Source: Colivivens sp963640465
Lineage (GTDB): Bacteria > Bacteroidota > Bacteroidia > Bacteroidales > Bacteroidaceae
Reading direction: 5' to 3'
NCBI GenBank assembly: GCA_963640465.1
Contig: CAVHYP010000036.1
Coordinates: forward strand, 1-26,406
DNA length: 26,406 nucleotides
Made by a program: the position numbers and the translations under genes. Each line of letters begins with the position of its first letter. Position 1 is the stretch's first letter. Below the pieces are notes generated by a model. That model was not told the DNA's origin, did not search any database, and saw nothing but the letters and a program-made list of their open reading frames with translations. Positions 15,866-23,397 of the stretch are shown piece after piece.

Positions 15866-16885
15866 CTAATTTGCAGCCTCGAATTCCTTAAGGAATCTCT
15901 CATCGTTCTCGCTGAACATGCGCAAATCTTTCACCTGGTATTTGAGGTTGGTGATTCGCTCGATTCCCATTCCGAAGGCGTATCCTTTGTATTTCTTGCT
16001 GTTGATGCCGTTGAGTTCGAGTACGGCTGGGTCTACCATTCCGCATCCGAGTATCTCTACCCATCCGGTGTGTTTGCAGAATGAGCAGCCTACTCCGCCG
16101 CATATGTTGCAGCTGATGTCCATCTCGGCTGATGGCTCGGTGAACGGGAAGTAGGACGGACGAAGGCGTATCTGTGTGTTTTCGCCGAACATCTCGCGTG
16201 CGAAGAGCAGCAGCACTTGCTTGAGGTCGGTAAAGCTGACGTCTTTGTCGACATAGAGTCCTTCTACCTGATGGAAGAAGCAGTGGGCGCGTGCGCTGAT
16301 TGCTTCGTTGCGGTAGACTCGTCCGGGGCAGATGATGCGGATTGGGGGCTGGGTGTGTTCCATCACCCGGCTCTGCACGGAGCTGGTGTGTGTGCGAAGG
16401 ATGACATCGGGCTTTGTCTCGATGAAGAATGTGTCCTGCATGTCGCGGGCAGGATGGTCATCGGCAAAGTTCATGGAACCGAACACGTGCCAGTCGTCTT
16501 CCACTTCCGGTCCTTCTGCCAGACAGAAGCCGAGGCGTGAGAAGATGTCGACTATCTCGTTCTTCACGATGGTGAGTGGGTGGCGTGTACCCAACTGGAT
16601 GGGGTAGGCTGTGCGGGTGATGTCGGTGTCGTCGGCATTGGTGTCGGCTGTCTCAAACTCTGTCTTGAGTGAGTTGATTTTGTCGAAGGCTTTATTCTTG
16701 AGTTCGTTGATCTTGATTCCCACTTCCTTTTTCTGGTCGGCTGGGACATTGCGGAAGTCTGCCATCAGTGTGGTGATGCATCCTTTTCTGCTCAAGTATT
16801 TGATGCGAAGTGCCTCGATATCTTCTGTGCTGTGTGCTTCGAGAGACTCTACTTCTTTCAGCAGTGCTTCTATTTTGTCTAACAT
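15866..16885 (-). CDS. pheS: Phenylalanine-tRNA ligase alpha subunit
   Basis: PheS with PheT charges tRNA-Phe in the cytoplasm. The 339-residue protein has the N-terminal coiled coil that binds tRNA (about 1-85), then the class II catalytic core: HPLTIVKNEI, FGSMNFADDHPARDMQDTF, motif 2 RVYRNEAISARAHCFFHQVEG (189-209) and motif 3 GMGIERI (305-311). A four-cysteine knot CNIC-CSFC (C259, C262, C267, C270) is present, as in many bacterial PheS proteins. pheT is not next to it, a common split in Bacteroidetes. The start is fixed by the promoter only 12-14 nt upstream of the predicted transcript start, so the mRNA is nearly leaderless. Confidence 0.96.
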   Translation of the reverse strand: MLDKIEALLKEVESLEAHSTEDIEALRIKYLSRKGCITTLMADFRNVPADQKKEVGIKINELKNKAFDKINSLKTEFETADTNADDTDITRTAYPIQLGTRHPLTIVKNEIVDIFSRLGFCLAEGPEVEDDWHVFGSMNFADDHPARDMQDTFFIETKPDVILRTHTSSVQSRVMEHTQPPIRIICPGRVYRNEAISARAHCFFHQVEGLYVDKDVSFTDLKQVLLLFAREMFGENTQIRLRPSYFPFTEPSAEMDISCNICGGVGCSFCKHTGWVEILGCGMVDPAVLELNGINSKKYKGYAFGMGIERITNLKYQVKDLRMFSENDERFLKEFEAAN

Positions 16886-16903
16886 AGTTTCCTAATTTTT
16901 CTG

Positions 16904-16935
16904 CAAAGATACGGCAAGATGCGTGAATAAACAAA
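16904..16935 (-). promoter_or_regulatory. Promoter of pheS
   Basis: Minus-strand TATCTTTG (16904-16911) with TTTG (16932-16935) 20 nt upstream is an exact match to the consensus. Predicted start near 16897, about 12 nt before the pheS ATG. Confidence 0.8.
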
Positions 16936-17010
16936 TCTATCTTGGGTTTATATATAATAAGGTGTGGTTTTTTGCCTTTGAAACCCCGTATTTTGCCAAT
17001 GGACATGACT

Positions 17011-17346
17011 TTACTTGGAGATGTGTTTGGCGAAGCCGTCGATTTTGTTGCGGATGGTGTGGATGAATGAGTCGCGTGCGCTTTCCATCTTCAGCCGTTC
17101 GGCATAGTAGGCAGAGGAGTCGCCGTTCTGCACCAGTGCGTCCCATTCGGCTTGTATGGATGAAAGGCGGTCGAAGAAGTCGGACTCGTTTTCTATCTGT
17201 GCGATGTCTTCGATTGACTGTGCCCGTTTCATCTTTTCGTTGAACTCGGTGTAGATGTGCGCAGTTTTCTCGCCCACAGACGGTTCGTCGGTGGTGCATG
17301 CGAGCATTAGTGCCAGGATGGCGGCTATGACCAATAGTTTCCTCAT
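17011..17346 (-). CDS. Small predicted lipoprotein, helical, unknown function
   Basis: The family is not recognised. Starting at the ATG at 17346 gives 111 residues with a lipoprotein signal (MRKLLVIAAILALMLAC, Cys17), followed by TTDEPSVGEK. A longer frame opens at 17403, but its first codons overlap the predicted promoter (17391-17398) and would put a non-signal stretch before the lipobox, so 17346 is chosen. The mature part is about 90 residues, charged and probably alpha-helical (EKMKRAQSIEDIAQIENESDF is one helix-like stretch), and ends in basic residues. It stands alone downstream of its own promoter. Confidence 0.75.
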   Translation of the reverse strand: MRKLLVIAAILALMLACTTDEPSVGEKTAHIYTEFNEKMKRAQSIEDIAQIENESDFFDRLSSIQAEWDALVQNGDSSAYYAERLKMESARDSFIHTIRNKIDGFAKHISK

Positions 17347-17390
17347 ACGGATTGTTTGCAGATGGATGTACAAAGTGTCAACTTTCGGGG

Positions 17391-17421
17391 CAAAGATAGT
17401 CAAATAACTGCTAATGACAAA
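17391..17421 (-). promoter_or_regulatory. Promoter of the small lipoprotein gene
   Basis: Minus-strand TATCTTTG (17391-17398) with TTTG (17418-17421) 19 nt upstream. Predicted start near 17384, about 38 nt before the chosen ATG at 17346. This rules out the longer ORF start at 17403. Confidence 0.75.
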
Positions 17422-17505
17422 GGAAATGGCGGATTTTCTCTGTTAAAAATCAACAAATGCGGAAAATATAGGGACTTGCTGTCGCCATTGAATGAAATAA
17501 ATGTC

Positions 17506-17513
17506 TACATTTG
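17506..17513 (+). promoter_or_regulatory. -7 element before the repeat lipoprotein gene
   Basis: TACATTTG at 17506-17513 matches TAnnTTTG; TTG at 17488-17490 is a close-spaced candidate -33. Leader about 33 nt. Confidence 0.55.
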
Positions 17514-17552
17514 CATCCGTAAAGTGTATTACTAATTAAAAACTAAAGCATT

Positions 17553-18230
17553 ATGAAGAAAGTGTTTGTTATGGTAATGGTGGCTTGTGCAATGACACTG
17601 GCATCATGTAACGGCGGAAATTCAAGTACAAGTGAGAACGATTCAACTTCTGTTGAGGCTGTAGAAGGTGCAGAGGTAAAGGTTGCTGCGGTCAATCAGG
17701 ATTTGGAAGATATCCAGGGCGAGATTGAGGAAGGAATCGCAACTGGACAGGGCGATGCTGTTCTCTCTTCAATCGAGGCATATAAGGCAAAGATTGCTGC
17801 TCTCATCAAGGCTGGTGATGTGGCAACTGCTCAGAAGTATATCGACAAGCTGAAAGAATATGTGGAGAACAACGAGGAAACAATCAACAGTGTGAGTGCA
17901 GATGTTACTAAGTCTGCCGCTACAACTCTTGCAGACCTTGCAAACCAAATTGCAGCTGTTCCTTCTCAGGTGAAGAATGCTGCTGAGAACGCAGCCGAAG
18001 GTGTGGTGAATGATGCCAAGGAGGCTGTGAAGTCAAAGGTTGACGAGACTGTAGAGAACGGCAAGCAGGCTGTGAACGACGCTGTGGAGAATCAGAAGAA
18101 GAAGGTGAACGATGCAGTCAATGAGCAGAAGCAGAAAGCCAGCGACGCTGTCAACGCACAGCAGCAGAAGGCGAACGATGCCATCAACAAGGCTGCCAAC
18201 GATGTGAAGAGCAAACTCGGACTGAAATAA
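17553..18230 (+). CDS. Lipoprotein with 11-residue amphipathic helix repeats
   Basis: The 225-residue protein starts with a lipoprotein signal ending LASC (Cys19), then a Ser/Thr/Glu-rich linker (20-45) and a helical region (46-115). Residues 152-217 form six 11-residue repeats: VNDAKEAVKSK, VDETVENGKQA, VNDAVENQKKK, VNDAVNEQKQK, ASDAVNAQQQK and ANDAINKAAND. Hydrophobic Val/Ala/Ile recur at fixed positions with Lys and Gln between them, as in hendecad coiled coils and LEA-like or apolipoprotein-like helices. It is probably anchored in the outer or inner membrane with a long helix in the periplasm, lying on a membrane surface or forming a coiled coil. Function is unknown. It has its own promoter and a strong terminator, so it is a single-gene unit, and its very regular Ala/Lys/Glu composition suggests high expression (inference). 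Confidence 0.8.
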   Translation: MKKVFVMVMVACAMTLASCNGGNSSTSENDSTSVEAVEGAEVKVAAVNQDLEDIQGEIEEGIATGQGDAVLSSIEAYKAKIAALIKAGDVATAQKYIDKLKEYVENNEETINSVSADVTKSAATTLADLANQIAAVPSQVKNAAENAAEGVVNDAKEAVKSKVDETVENGKQAVNDAVENQKKKVNDAVNEQKQKASDAVNAQQQKANDAINKAANDVKSKLGLK

Positions 18231-18252
18231 ATTACTTTTCCATACTAAATAG

Positions 18253-18299
18253 TGACTCCTGCTATACTCGTTGTGGTATGGCAGGAGTCAATGCTTTTA
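18253..18299. terminator. Strong terminator between convergent genes
   Basis: A 15-bp stem (18253-18267 with 18276-18290, one T-G pair) encloses an 8-nt loop; its outer 10 bp, TGACTCCTGC/GCAGGAGTCA, are perfect. ATGCTTTTAT follows on the plus strand. On the minus strand the stem is 17 nt beyond the stop of the transporter gene, so it can serve both sides. Confidence 0.8.
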
Positions 18300-18307
18300 T
18301 CCGTTTC

Positions 18308-19609
18308 CTACTGATTGTCCGTAGGTTCAATCCTTACCAGTGCTGTTACGACAAAGGTCACAAGACACAATGCCATGACAATGAGGAAGAATGTCTGATA
18401 GCCTGTGGATTCGGATATGAATCCGGACACCATTCCCGGCAACATCACACCCCCGAGATACTGACCGGCTGTACAGATGGAGAACACCGATGTGCTGCGT
18501 TCTCCGCGCGAGAAGGTGACAAGGAACAGTGTGTAGGCAGCGAAGCCGAGTCCGTAGCCAAACTGCTCGATGCAGATGCATGTGCCTGTCAGCCACATGC
18601 TGGATGTGGGGAAGAAACTGAGGTAGACGTACACTATGTCGGGCAGAGTGAAACAAAGGACAAGCGGCCAAAGGCATTTTTTCAGCCCCCATCTGGATAC
18701 TGCCCATCCTCCGAGAATGCCGCCCACAAGCAGTCCGATGACGCCAAGTGTGCCGTAGATCATGCCGAAGTCTATGGTTGACATACTCAGTCCGCCATCG
18801 GCTGTACTGCGTGTGAGGAACAGCGGCACAATCTTGGTAAGCAGTCCTTCGGGCAGACGGAACAGCAGGATGAAGCACAGGGCCGTCACCACATGGGGCT
18901 TGGTGGCAAACACTTTCAGTGTGTTCCAGAATTCCATGGCCTGTTCTTTCAGCACGAATCGTTCGTGCACAGTCTGCTCCACTTTTGGCAGGGCAAACTG
19001 ATGGTAGATTGCAAGGACTATCATGAACAGTGCCAGTATGACGAATATGACGGACCAACCCAATTGGGACGTCACTGTGCTGTAGCGGCTGGTTATCACT
19101 CCATAGAGCAACACGAGTCCTCCCTGGCCAATCACCATGCCGATGCGGTAGAACGTGTTGCGGATGCCTACAAAAAATTCCTGCTGGCGGTTGTTGAGCC
19201 CGATGATGTAGAAACCGTCCACTGAGATGTCGTGGGTGGCACTTGCGAAGGCAATGACCATGAACAGGGCAAGCGAGCATTGTAACCAAAGGGCAGTGGG
19301 AATGCAGAATGCCACAAGTGCCAATGCCACTCCCATGAGCGATTGCATGGAGACAATCCACCAGCGTTTGGTTTTCATATTGTCGATGAGTGGACTCCAA
19401 ATGGGCTTTATCACCCAGGGCAGGCTGAGCCAGCCGGTGTAGAAGGTAATGTCTCCGTCGCTCATTCCGAATTCCTTAAACATTATGACGGATATGAGTA
19501 TCACTGCCGAATAGGGCAGTGCTTCGCCAAGATAGAGGGTAGGCACCCATGCCCATGGATGCATCCCGTTTGGTAGCTGTTCTTTACTGATATTCTTCAG
19601 ATTTTCCAT
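18308..19609 (-). CDS. AmpG-like MFS transporter (muropeptide permease family)
   Basis: A 433-residue integral membrane protein with about 12 hydrophobic helices. The N-terminal half has the segment SLPWVIKPIWSPLIDNMKTKRWW (helix 2 and the loop after it), which resembles the AmpG/SLC33-type branch of the major facilitator superfamily, and DISVDGFYI in helix 4/5. AmpG brings anhydro-muropeptides into the cytoplasm for cell-wall recycling. The substrate here is inferred only from family likeness and from the SpoIID-domain neighbour 14 nt upstream. It is the last gene of the minus-strand operon that starts with the glycosyltransferase fusion. Confidence 0.78.
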   Translation of the reverse strand: MENLKNISKEQLPNGMHPWAWVPTLYLGEALPYSAVILISVIMFKEFGMSDGDITFYTGWLSLPWVIKPIWSPLIDNMKTKRWWIVSMQSLMGVALALVAFCIPTALWLQCSLALFMVIAFASATHDISVDGFYIIGLNNRQQEFFVGIRNTFYRIGMVIGQGGLVLLYGVITSRYSTVTSQLGWSVIFVILALFMIVLAIYHQFALPKVEQTVHERFVLKEQAMEFWNTLKVFATKPHVVTALCFILLFRLPEGLLTKIVPLFLTRSTADGGLSMSTIDFGMIYGTLGVIGLLVGGILGGWAVSRWGLKKCLWPLVLCFTLPDIVYVYLSFFPTSSMWLTGTCICIEQFGYGLGFAAYTLFLVTFSRGERSTSVFSICTAGQYLGGVMLPGMVSGFISESTGYQTFFLIVMALCLVTFVVTALVRIEPTDNQ

Positions 19610-19623
19610 TGTTGTTCTTCTGT

Positions 19624-20934
19624 TTATTCTTCAAGATTCATTTGTGCACTGGCAAGATAGCTGCCGGGGTAGTAGTGGCTGAGTATCTGCTTGTAGTCGT
19701 AGCCGTTCTCGCCCATCACTGCAGCGCCTATCTGGCAGAGTCCCACTCCGTGTCCCCATCCTGCGCCGTGGAGGATGAAATGGTCTTTTGCCTTGTCCAC
19801 CACGAATGCCGACGAGAAGAGGTGGGAGCTCGACAGTACTCGTCTTATCTCCAGCTCCTTGCCTATGGTAATGCTTTTCTTTGTGCCTACAATCATCAGT
19901 TTGTAGATGCGTCCCGACTTGCCCCTCGCCATCGGTATGAGGTCAATCACCTCGCCAAGGTCTTCTTTCAGGTTTTCGTTCACAAGTTTGGTCAGTTCTT
20001 TCTGTGAGTATTCCACGTTCCAACGGTAGAAGTCGGTTGTTTCCTGATCGTAGTTGTTCAGAATCTGTGCCAGTATGTTCTTGTTCTGTGTGTTGCAGAA
20101 GGCTGGGGGACTGCTGAGAATCCAGTTGCGCACATTCTCTTCGGTGCTCAGGTCTGTCATGTCGGTGTCGTAATGGCTGTCGCGCACTGGCTTGAGATAG
20201 GGCTTGTCTACGTCTTCCCAACAGGTGCTGAATTCTTCGGAGATGCCTCCGCAGCACTTCGAAAATCGTGTGTCACAAATCTCTCCGTCGTAGTATAGTA
20301 CCAGGTTCTGGGTTTCCTTTACTGCCCGTGCCACACTCTCGTTCTTTATTTTTGCAATGCCCTGATAGCGCTGGCAGTGGTCGTCGGCACACACGTCAAA
20401 CAGTGTGTGGTCCTCGCGGTCGTACCATCTGGTCAGTTCCGAATCGGTACGGCGGTAGGAGAAGAATGCGTCTCTTCTTTCGTTTTCCGCACATTTGCGT
20501 CTCTTTATCTGTGTGATTATCCAACTTCTTGAAATCACTGCATGTGCCTTCAGAAATTCCAGTGATGCTTCCGGCTTCATTTCCGATGAGATGACACTCT
20601 CCAGATAGTCTTCCACGGGCAGAATATTCACGGCACACACTTTGCCTTCGTCCACAATGAAGTCAATCGAACCGCGGAAGGTCTGGCTTTCTTTCCGTTC
20701 CCAGTGGAAGTCCTTTCCGATGGTCACATCCTCGATGGTGAACGATGCATCTTCTCTTTCCGGCTGGAATGCCAGTTGCTGGTAGATGTTTCCGTTCCAC
20801 GAAATGCCGCCTTTCTCGAAGTGTACTTCCTGTTGTCCTTCTGCCTGCATGCCCTTGGCTGAGTATGGAGCGTTGAGGCAGAAACGTATGCAATCGGCAC
20901 TTACTATGCCTACACTTACCATTGATTCCTTCAT
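19624..20934 (-). CDS. SpoIID/LytB-domain protein without a visible signal peptide
   Basis: SpoIID domains are lytic transglycosylases that cut denuded glycan strands of peptidoglycan; LytB is a related amidase enhancer. From the ATG at 20934 the protein has 436 residues. The core LPVEDYLESVISSEMKPEAS carries the likely catalytic E118, followed by LKAHAVISRSW. A C182...H186-C187 group (VCADDHCQ) resembles the zinc site described for clostridial SpoIID, and RFSKCCGG plus HGAGWGHGVGLCQIGA complete the domain. The start is set by the ATGA overlap with the upstream gene (20931-20934). The N-terminus MKESMVSVGIVSADCIRF has no hydrophobic signal segment, unusual for a peptidoglycan enzyme. The extra 48 residues of the longer frame (to 21078) lie wholly inside the glycosyltransferase gene and are not credible. 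Confidence 0.85.
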   Translation of the reverse strand: MKESMVSVGIVSADCIRFCLNAPYSAKGMQAEGQQEVHFEKGGISWNGNIYQQLAFQPEREDASFTIEDVTIGKDFHWERKESQTFRGSIDFIVDEGKVCAVNILPVEDYLESVISSEMKPEASLEFLKAHAVISRSWIITQIKRRKCAENERRDAFFSYRRTDSELTRWYDREDHTLFDVCADDHCQRYQGIAKIKNESVARAVKETQNLVLYYDGEICDTRFSKCCGGISEEFSTCWEDVDKPYLKPVRDSHYDTDMTDLSTEENVRNWILSSPPAFCNTQNKNILAQILNNYDQETTDFYRWNVEYSQKELTKLVNENLKEDLGEVIDLIPMARGKSGRIYKLMIVGTKKSITIGKELEIRRVLSSSHLFSSAFVVDKAKDHFILHGAGWGHGVGLCQIGAAVMGENGYDYKQILSHYYPGSYLASAQMNLEE

Positions 20935-23228
20935 TCTCCGCACTCCTTTATTATATCTCTTGCCTGTTCGGCTGTAATCTTGTTGAAGTCCTCGCTGCGT
21001 GGTGTGATGATGAGTCCCATCATGTCGAGTGCTCCCGGACTGACCATCAGTTGTGTCTGGTCGGTTGCTCCATAGCACTGGGGACGGTGTTTAGTGCGTG
21101 GAAATACAACTACCACGAAGTCCGTGTCTTCTGTCCATGCCAGCACGTTCATCATCGGTTCAGTCTCTCCTTCTTTCGTGGGCAGACTGTTGTAGATTTC
21201 GTCAAACTTCTTGCAGGCTTCATCCATGCTGCTGCACCTCAGCGTGATGGTACGGCTCATGTATCCGTCCTTTCTCAGCATCTCTTTCGGTCCTGCCTGG
21301 AAATGCATGTGGTCGGGGGCTGAAGCACCACACAATGGTCCGTTGTAGAATACGAACATCTTGTCGAGTGCCTGCGCAATCTCCAGCATATCCTTGAAGT
21401 AAGGTAGTATGCGCTGAGGTTTGTGCTGGCGCAACGGGATGGTGAAGTGCTTGGAAAGTATGGGGTAGGGGTTGACCAGCAGTTGGAAGCGGCTGTTCAT
21501 TGCGATGCCTGTCTGTTCGTCGGGTCTGTTCTTTCCGCACAGGAAGCATGGACGGCGTTTGATGGTTTCTGCATCTATCTTTGCGCCGGTCGATACCATT
21601 CTCGATGGATTGAACTGCACAGTCATTGTCTTGCCGTCAACCTTCAGTTCTTTTGTCTTCACAGTGGCAATGTCGGCATAGCGCAGTGCAGTCTCCTTCC
21701 ATGTCTTCATCTGCGACTCGAAGAGTTTGTCTGCATCCTTCTGCGTTGCTTTTCCTTTCCAGAAGTTGTTAAGGCGTATGCGTGTGGCAATCTCTGTGGT
21801 GCGCAGGAAGTCCTTGTAGTAGTTGTTCTGGTTTACTTTCTCGGGCGACAGCGCTGCATCGGAGTTGCCGTTCCATCGACGGCAGAGATAGATGGGTTCG
21901 TAGATTCGTCCTATTCTGTATTTTCGCGAAAGTGCAAGTCCAAGTGCGTAGTCCTCGCCGTAGCAGGTGTTGGGCACACCGGTCTTGCGGAGCAGCGGTG
22001 TGTAGAAGGCGCGGGGTGCTCCCAGTCCGTTGATGCGCAGCGCGTTGTTGCGTCCGTTTGTGTCTGTCCATTCCTTGTGGTCGATGATGCCTGGCGGCAG
22101 GCTGTTCATGTCGAAGTCGCACATTGCATACGATCCGATTACCATTGCGCTGCGTTCCTGATAGAACTTGTCGACAATCTTCTGCAGGGTGTTTTCGTCA
22201 GCATAGAGGTCGTCGCTGTCGAGTTGCACAGCGAAGCGTCCGCAGCGTGGGTCGTTCACAGCCAAGTCCCAGCAACCTCCGATGCCGAGGTCGTTGCGCT
22301 CGGGAATGATATGTACGATATTGGGGTATTGCTTTGCTGTCTGGTCAATCAGTTCGGTCGTTCCGTCGTTCGAGTGGTTGTCCACCACTAACACGTTGAA
22401 CGGGAATGTTGTCTTCTGTGTCGCTGCCGACTTGAGTGCAACCAGGATAGTTGCTTCCCTGTTCTTCACCGGTATGATGACCGATGCTTCGTTCTCGAAC
22501 GATCCTTCTTCCACTGCCACATCGCTCACATCGTCGGGACTAAGGTAGGCTCCGATTCGTTTCAGATGTTCCGTGCACACTTTCTCCATCTCCAGTTGCA
22601 CACTCTTGTTGCGTGGGTCCACATAGTCAAACTGTTTCTCTCCGCTTTTCCTCAGGTCGGTCTCGTGCTCGGTGTAGAGTGGCTCGTTCACGTAGCAGAT
22701 GCCACCAGTCTGCCTGCTCACGTGTAGGGTCAGTTCATACATTGCGGCAGCCGTCCACTCGTTATCCTTGAACTCTTCCGCCCAATCCTTCAGCACGGAA
22801 GCCCTGAAGATTCGCATCGACCCGAAGTCAAAATCGTTCCTCACACTGCCTGTCTGATAGGGGATGCAGACGGATTTCTCTGTCTTGCCGTCCTTCACCG
22901 AGTAGCGGTCATTGTACACCATGCCAGCACCGTTGCGCTCCATGATGTCAGTTATGCGCTCAAACGCCTTGTAGCCGATGCTTATGGGCAGACACTTGCT
23001 GTAGATTGCCACATAGTCCGACGTTGCCGTCGCGGCAATCTGCCGAAGGGTGGCAGAACTCTCCAGACGGTCGACTTTCAGTGTGCTGCATCCGTCGATG
23101 GTCGGCATGTCGGTGTTTTGTGTCAGTAGGAAGATATTTTTTACATGGTTGGATGTCTTGAATTGTGCAACATTTCCTGTTGCAGTCTCCACATCACTAT
23201 AAGGGATAAAACAATCTATAGTCTTCAT
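20931..23228 (-). CDS. GT2 glycosyltransferase fused to a DUF4922/HIT-like phosphorylase domain
   Basis: From the ATG at 23228 the protein has 765 residues. Residues 1-240 look like a weak nucleotide-sugar-binding fold (KNIFLLTQN, SDYVAIYSK, MVYNDRYS). Residues 248-450 are a GT2 domain: ASVIIPVKNREATI, VLVVDNHSNDGTT and the metal-binding LDSDD (337-341). Residues 559-745 are a HIT-superfamily domain: CFLC (C561/C564), FTIPLRQHKPQ and APDHMHFQAG with the H640-M-H642-F-Q644 motif. HxHxQ marks the transferase/phosphorylase branch (GalT, Ap4A phosphorylase, GDP-hexose phosphorylases) rather than HxHxH hydrolases. There is no signal peptide, so it is cytoplasmic. The start is supported by a promoter at 23253-23260; the longer frame to 23513 overlaps the divergent radical SAM gene. 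It probably makes or remodels a sugar nucleotide or glycan; substrate unknown. Confidence 0.82.
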   Translation of the reverse strand: MKTIDCFIPYSDVETATGNVAQFKTSNHVKNIFLLTQNTDMPTIDGCSTLKVDRLESSATLRQIAATATSDYVAIYSKCLPISIGYKAFERITDIMERNGAGMVYNDRYSVKDGKTEKSVCIPYQTGSVRNDFDFGSMRIFRASVLKDWAEEFKDNEWTAAAMYELTLHVSRQTGGICYVNEPLYTEHETDLRKSGEKQFDYVDPRNKSVQLEMEKVCTEHLKRIGAYLSPDDVSDVAVEEGSFENEASVIIPVKNREATILVALKSAATQKTTFPFNVLVVDNHSNDGTTELIDQTAKQYPNIVHIIPERNDLGIGGCWDLAVNDPRCGRFAVQLDSDDLYADENTLQKIVDKFYQERSAMVIGSYAMCDFDMNSLPPGIIDHKEWTDTNGRNNALRINGLGAPRAFYTPLLRKTGVPNTCYGEDYALGLALSRKYRIGRIYEPIYLCRRWNGNSDAALSPEKVNQNNYYKDFLRTTEIATRIRLNNFWKGKATQKDADKLFESQMKTWKETALRYADIATVKTKELKVDGKTMTVQFNPSRMVSTGAKIDAETIKRRPCFLCGKNRPDEQTGIAMNSRFQLLVNPYPILSKHFTIPLRQHKPQRILPYFKDMLEIAQALDKMFVFYNGPLCGASAPDHMHFQAGPKEMLRKDGYMSRTITLRCSSMDEACKKFDEIYNSLPTKEGETEPMMNVLAWTEDTDFVVVVFPRTKHRPQCYGATDQTQLMVSPGALDMMGLIITPRSEDFNKITAEQARDIIKECGE

Positions 23229-23252
23229 TTTGCATATTTGTCCTATTGCATG

Positions 23253-23260
23253 CAAAGTTA
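23253..23260 (-). promoter_or_regulatory. -7 element of the glycosyltransferase-SpoIID-AmpG operon
   Basis: Minus-strand TAACTTTG at 23253-23260; no clear -33 element is seen. The start site near 23246 leaves about 18 nt to the ATG at 23228 and excludes the longer reading-frame start at 23513. Confidence 0.65.
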
Positions 23261-23303
23261 GTGATTTTTGCCTATTCACAGTGGTTGTTTCCTCGTTTTT
23301 ATC

Positions 23304-23311
23304 TAACTTTG
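23304..23311 (+). promoter_or_regulatory. -7 element of the radical SAM gene
   Basis: TAACTTTG at 23304-23311 with TTG at 23285-23287 upstream (16 nt). It is divergent from the minus-strand element at 23253-23260; the two lie 43 nt apart. Leader to 23398 about 80 nt. Confidence 0.6.
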
Positions 23312-23397
23312 CCCCGATTAAGGCGGTTCCAGGTACGTAAACGTGGAGTTTATCAAACAAACCTCTGCCGCACGACTCTAAAAACAACCACCGACTG

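Noticed and set aside
17347..17403. 19-residue extension of the small lipoprotein
   Set aside because: It covers the predicted promoter at 17391-17398 and would put an unrelated stretch before the lipobox signal.
18278..18781. 167-codon plus-strand ORF antisense to the AmpG-like gene
   Set aside because: It starts inside the convergent terminator hairpin, is rich in Cys/His and lies opposite a full-length transporter.
20935..21078. 48-residue extension of the SpoIID-domain protein
   Set aside because: It lies entirely inside the glycosyltransferase coding sequence in another frame and is low-complexity in Arg/His/Thr. The ATGA overlap at 20931-20934 gives a natural start.
21423..22391. 322-codon plus-strand ORF antisense to the glycosyltransferase
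   Set aside because: Long only because the minus-strand gene leaves few stops in that frame; no motif, no start signal and Cys/Val-rich composition.
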